A DNA stretch of 64,000 bases from CAIYUC01 sp963682005 (GTDB taxonomy: Bacteria > Bacteroidota > Bacteroidia > Bacteroidales > FEN-979), in assembly GCA_963682005.1 (NCBI GenBank), contig OY820914.1, forward strand, positions 1,178,001-1,242,000. Reading direction: 5' to 3'. Position 1 is the first letter of the stretch. Each line of letters begins with the position of its first letter. The notes under the pieces were generated by a model, which worked only from the letters and a program-made list of their open reading frames with translations, had not been told where the DNA came from and did no database searches. The translations under genes and the position numbers were made by a program. Below are positions 63,511-64,000 of this stretch, one piece after another.

Positions 63511-64000
63511 TTAACTGCCTTGCCGTTCAATGACGGTCTCTTTTATTTTTCTCAGGTAAATAGAAAGATAAAACAGAACCGCTCCTGTCACGATCAAAAG
63601 AAAACCTATCAGTTTCCCCACGAAACCTGCAACCTCGAACGGCTTGAAAACGAGGATAAGCCCGGTAATCAGCGTCAGGATCCCGTTGAAAAGGATTACA
63701 TAGTTGTTTGCCTGTGTTTTCTTTGTTATCACAAGGAGGATCAGCTGGAAAACACCCAGGATGGATGCCCATGCCCCCAGAAGGATAAAAAAGATACGGA
63801 TCGAAAGATCGGGAAAGAGGAGGATGAACAACCCGATCGCCAGGTATAGCACGGCCAGTATGAAGCTGGTGAAGACCTGTTTCTCCTTGTTCAGGTTGAT
63901 GATTGCAATCACAAGCTGTACCAGTCCGACAGCAAGAATGATCCCGCCGAATACCCGCATGATGGTGCTGATCGTTTCTTCAGTAAAAAAGAGGAACAGG
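63511..64000 (-). CDS. DUF308/HdeD-like membrane protein, 5' end outside the window
   Basis: The frame is open to the window edge. Residues before the first ATG (63960) still read as protein (FFTEETISTIMRVFGG), a typical link between helices in this family, so the true start lies beyond 64000. At least five hydrophobic helices are visible (IILAVGLVQLVIAII, FILAVLYLAIGLFILLF, RIFFILLGAWASILGVFQLI, ILFNGILTLITGLILVF, LIGFLLIVTGAVLFYLSIYL) in the paired pattern of HdeD/DUF308 proteins. HdeD is linked to acid resistance in Escherichia coli; the function here is unknown. Confidence 0.75.
   Translation of the reverse strand, partial: LFLFFTEETISTIMRVFGGIILAVGLVQLVIAIINLNKEKQVFTSFILAVLYLAIGLFILLFPDLSIRIFFILLGAWASILGVFQLILLVITKKTQANNYVILFNGILTLITGLILVFKPFEVAGFVGKLIGFLLIVTGAVLFYLSIYLRKIKETVIERQGS

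Noticed and set aside
1..64000. CRISPR array, tRNA, rRNA or integrase-bounded island
   Set aside because: No regularly spaced direct repeats with unique spacers, no tRNA-like GGTTCGANTCC context, no rRNA sequence and no integrase or transposase gene was seen on reading both strands.

Overview
The window looks like a chromosomal segment of a Bacteroidota bacterium, most likely from an anaerobic Bacteroidales-like lineage. The evidence is several large secreted proteins with type IX secretion (T9SS) C-terminal domains, an S46 dipeptidyl-peptidase, a DUF2723 membrane protein, an IgGFc-binding-type surface protein, LytS/LytTR and TPR-type regulators, and promoter-like TTTG-N20-TAnnTTTG motifs. 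No rRNA, tRNA, CRISPR array, phage gene or transposase gene was recognised.

Layout. 1-5 kb: a C25 (gingipain-like) protease gene interrupted by an in-frame stop, a small secreted protein, and a TPR sensor kinase with its LuxR-type response regulator. 5-10 kb: an accessory stretch with a 187-aa orphan gene below three kinds of tandem or inverted repeat, a Fic protein with repeated operator-like motifs at its promoter, phosphatidylserine decarboxylase, and two copies of a 178-179 bp MITE-like element. 10-12.5 kb: two divergent glycosyltransferases. 13-17.5 kb: two convergent T9SS cargo proteins. 18-25 kb: a very large multi-PAS hybrid histidine kinase followed by a receiver/kinase protein. 25-28.5 kb: a DEAD-box helicase and a stand-alone elongation factor G. 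28.5-36 kb: an IgGFc-binding-type surface protein, a DUF2723 protein and an acylating aldehyde dehydrogenase.

36.4-45.6 kb holds a surface-protein cluster: a decayed secreted gene, a small DUF4347-like protein that has lost its signature residues, and two giant paralogues. The paralogues share a dockerin-like, cohesin-like and T9SS C-terminal architecture but have expanded different internal repeats. 46-54 kb: an outer-membrane barrel receptor, a secreted M3 peptidase, a CNNM/CorC-type protein and an S46 peptidase, suggesting protein and peptide use. 54.3-58.1 kb: a translationally coupled LytS/LytTR pair followed by a membrane TPR-HTH regulator. 58.2-63.4 kb: a 65-aa ORF overlapping a 1654-aa beta-helix protein that ends in a dockerin and has no T9SS domain. 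The window ends inside a DUF308/HdeD-type membrane protein.

The signals most worth following are the dockerin/cohesin-like set spread over three surface proteins, the reciprocal repeat expansion in two of them, the MITE-like element whose excision on paper restores an ATGA overlap with psd, the repeated TGAAA motifs around the fic promoter, and the 11-bp periodic array near 6.5 kb. All calls come from reading the sequence. No database search was run.
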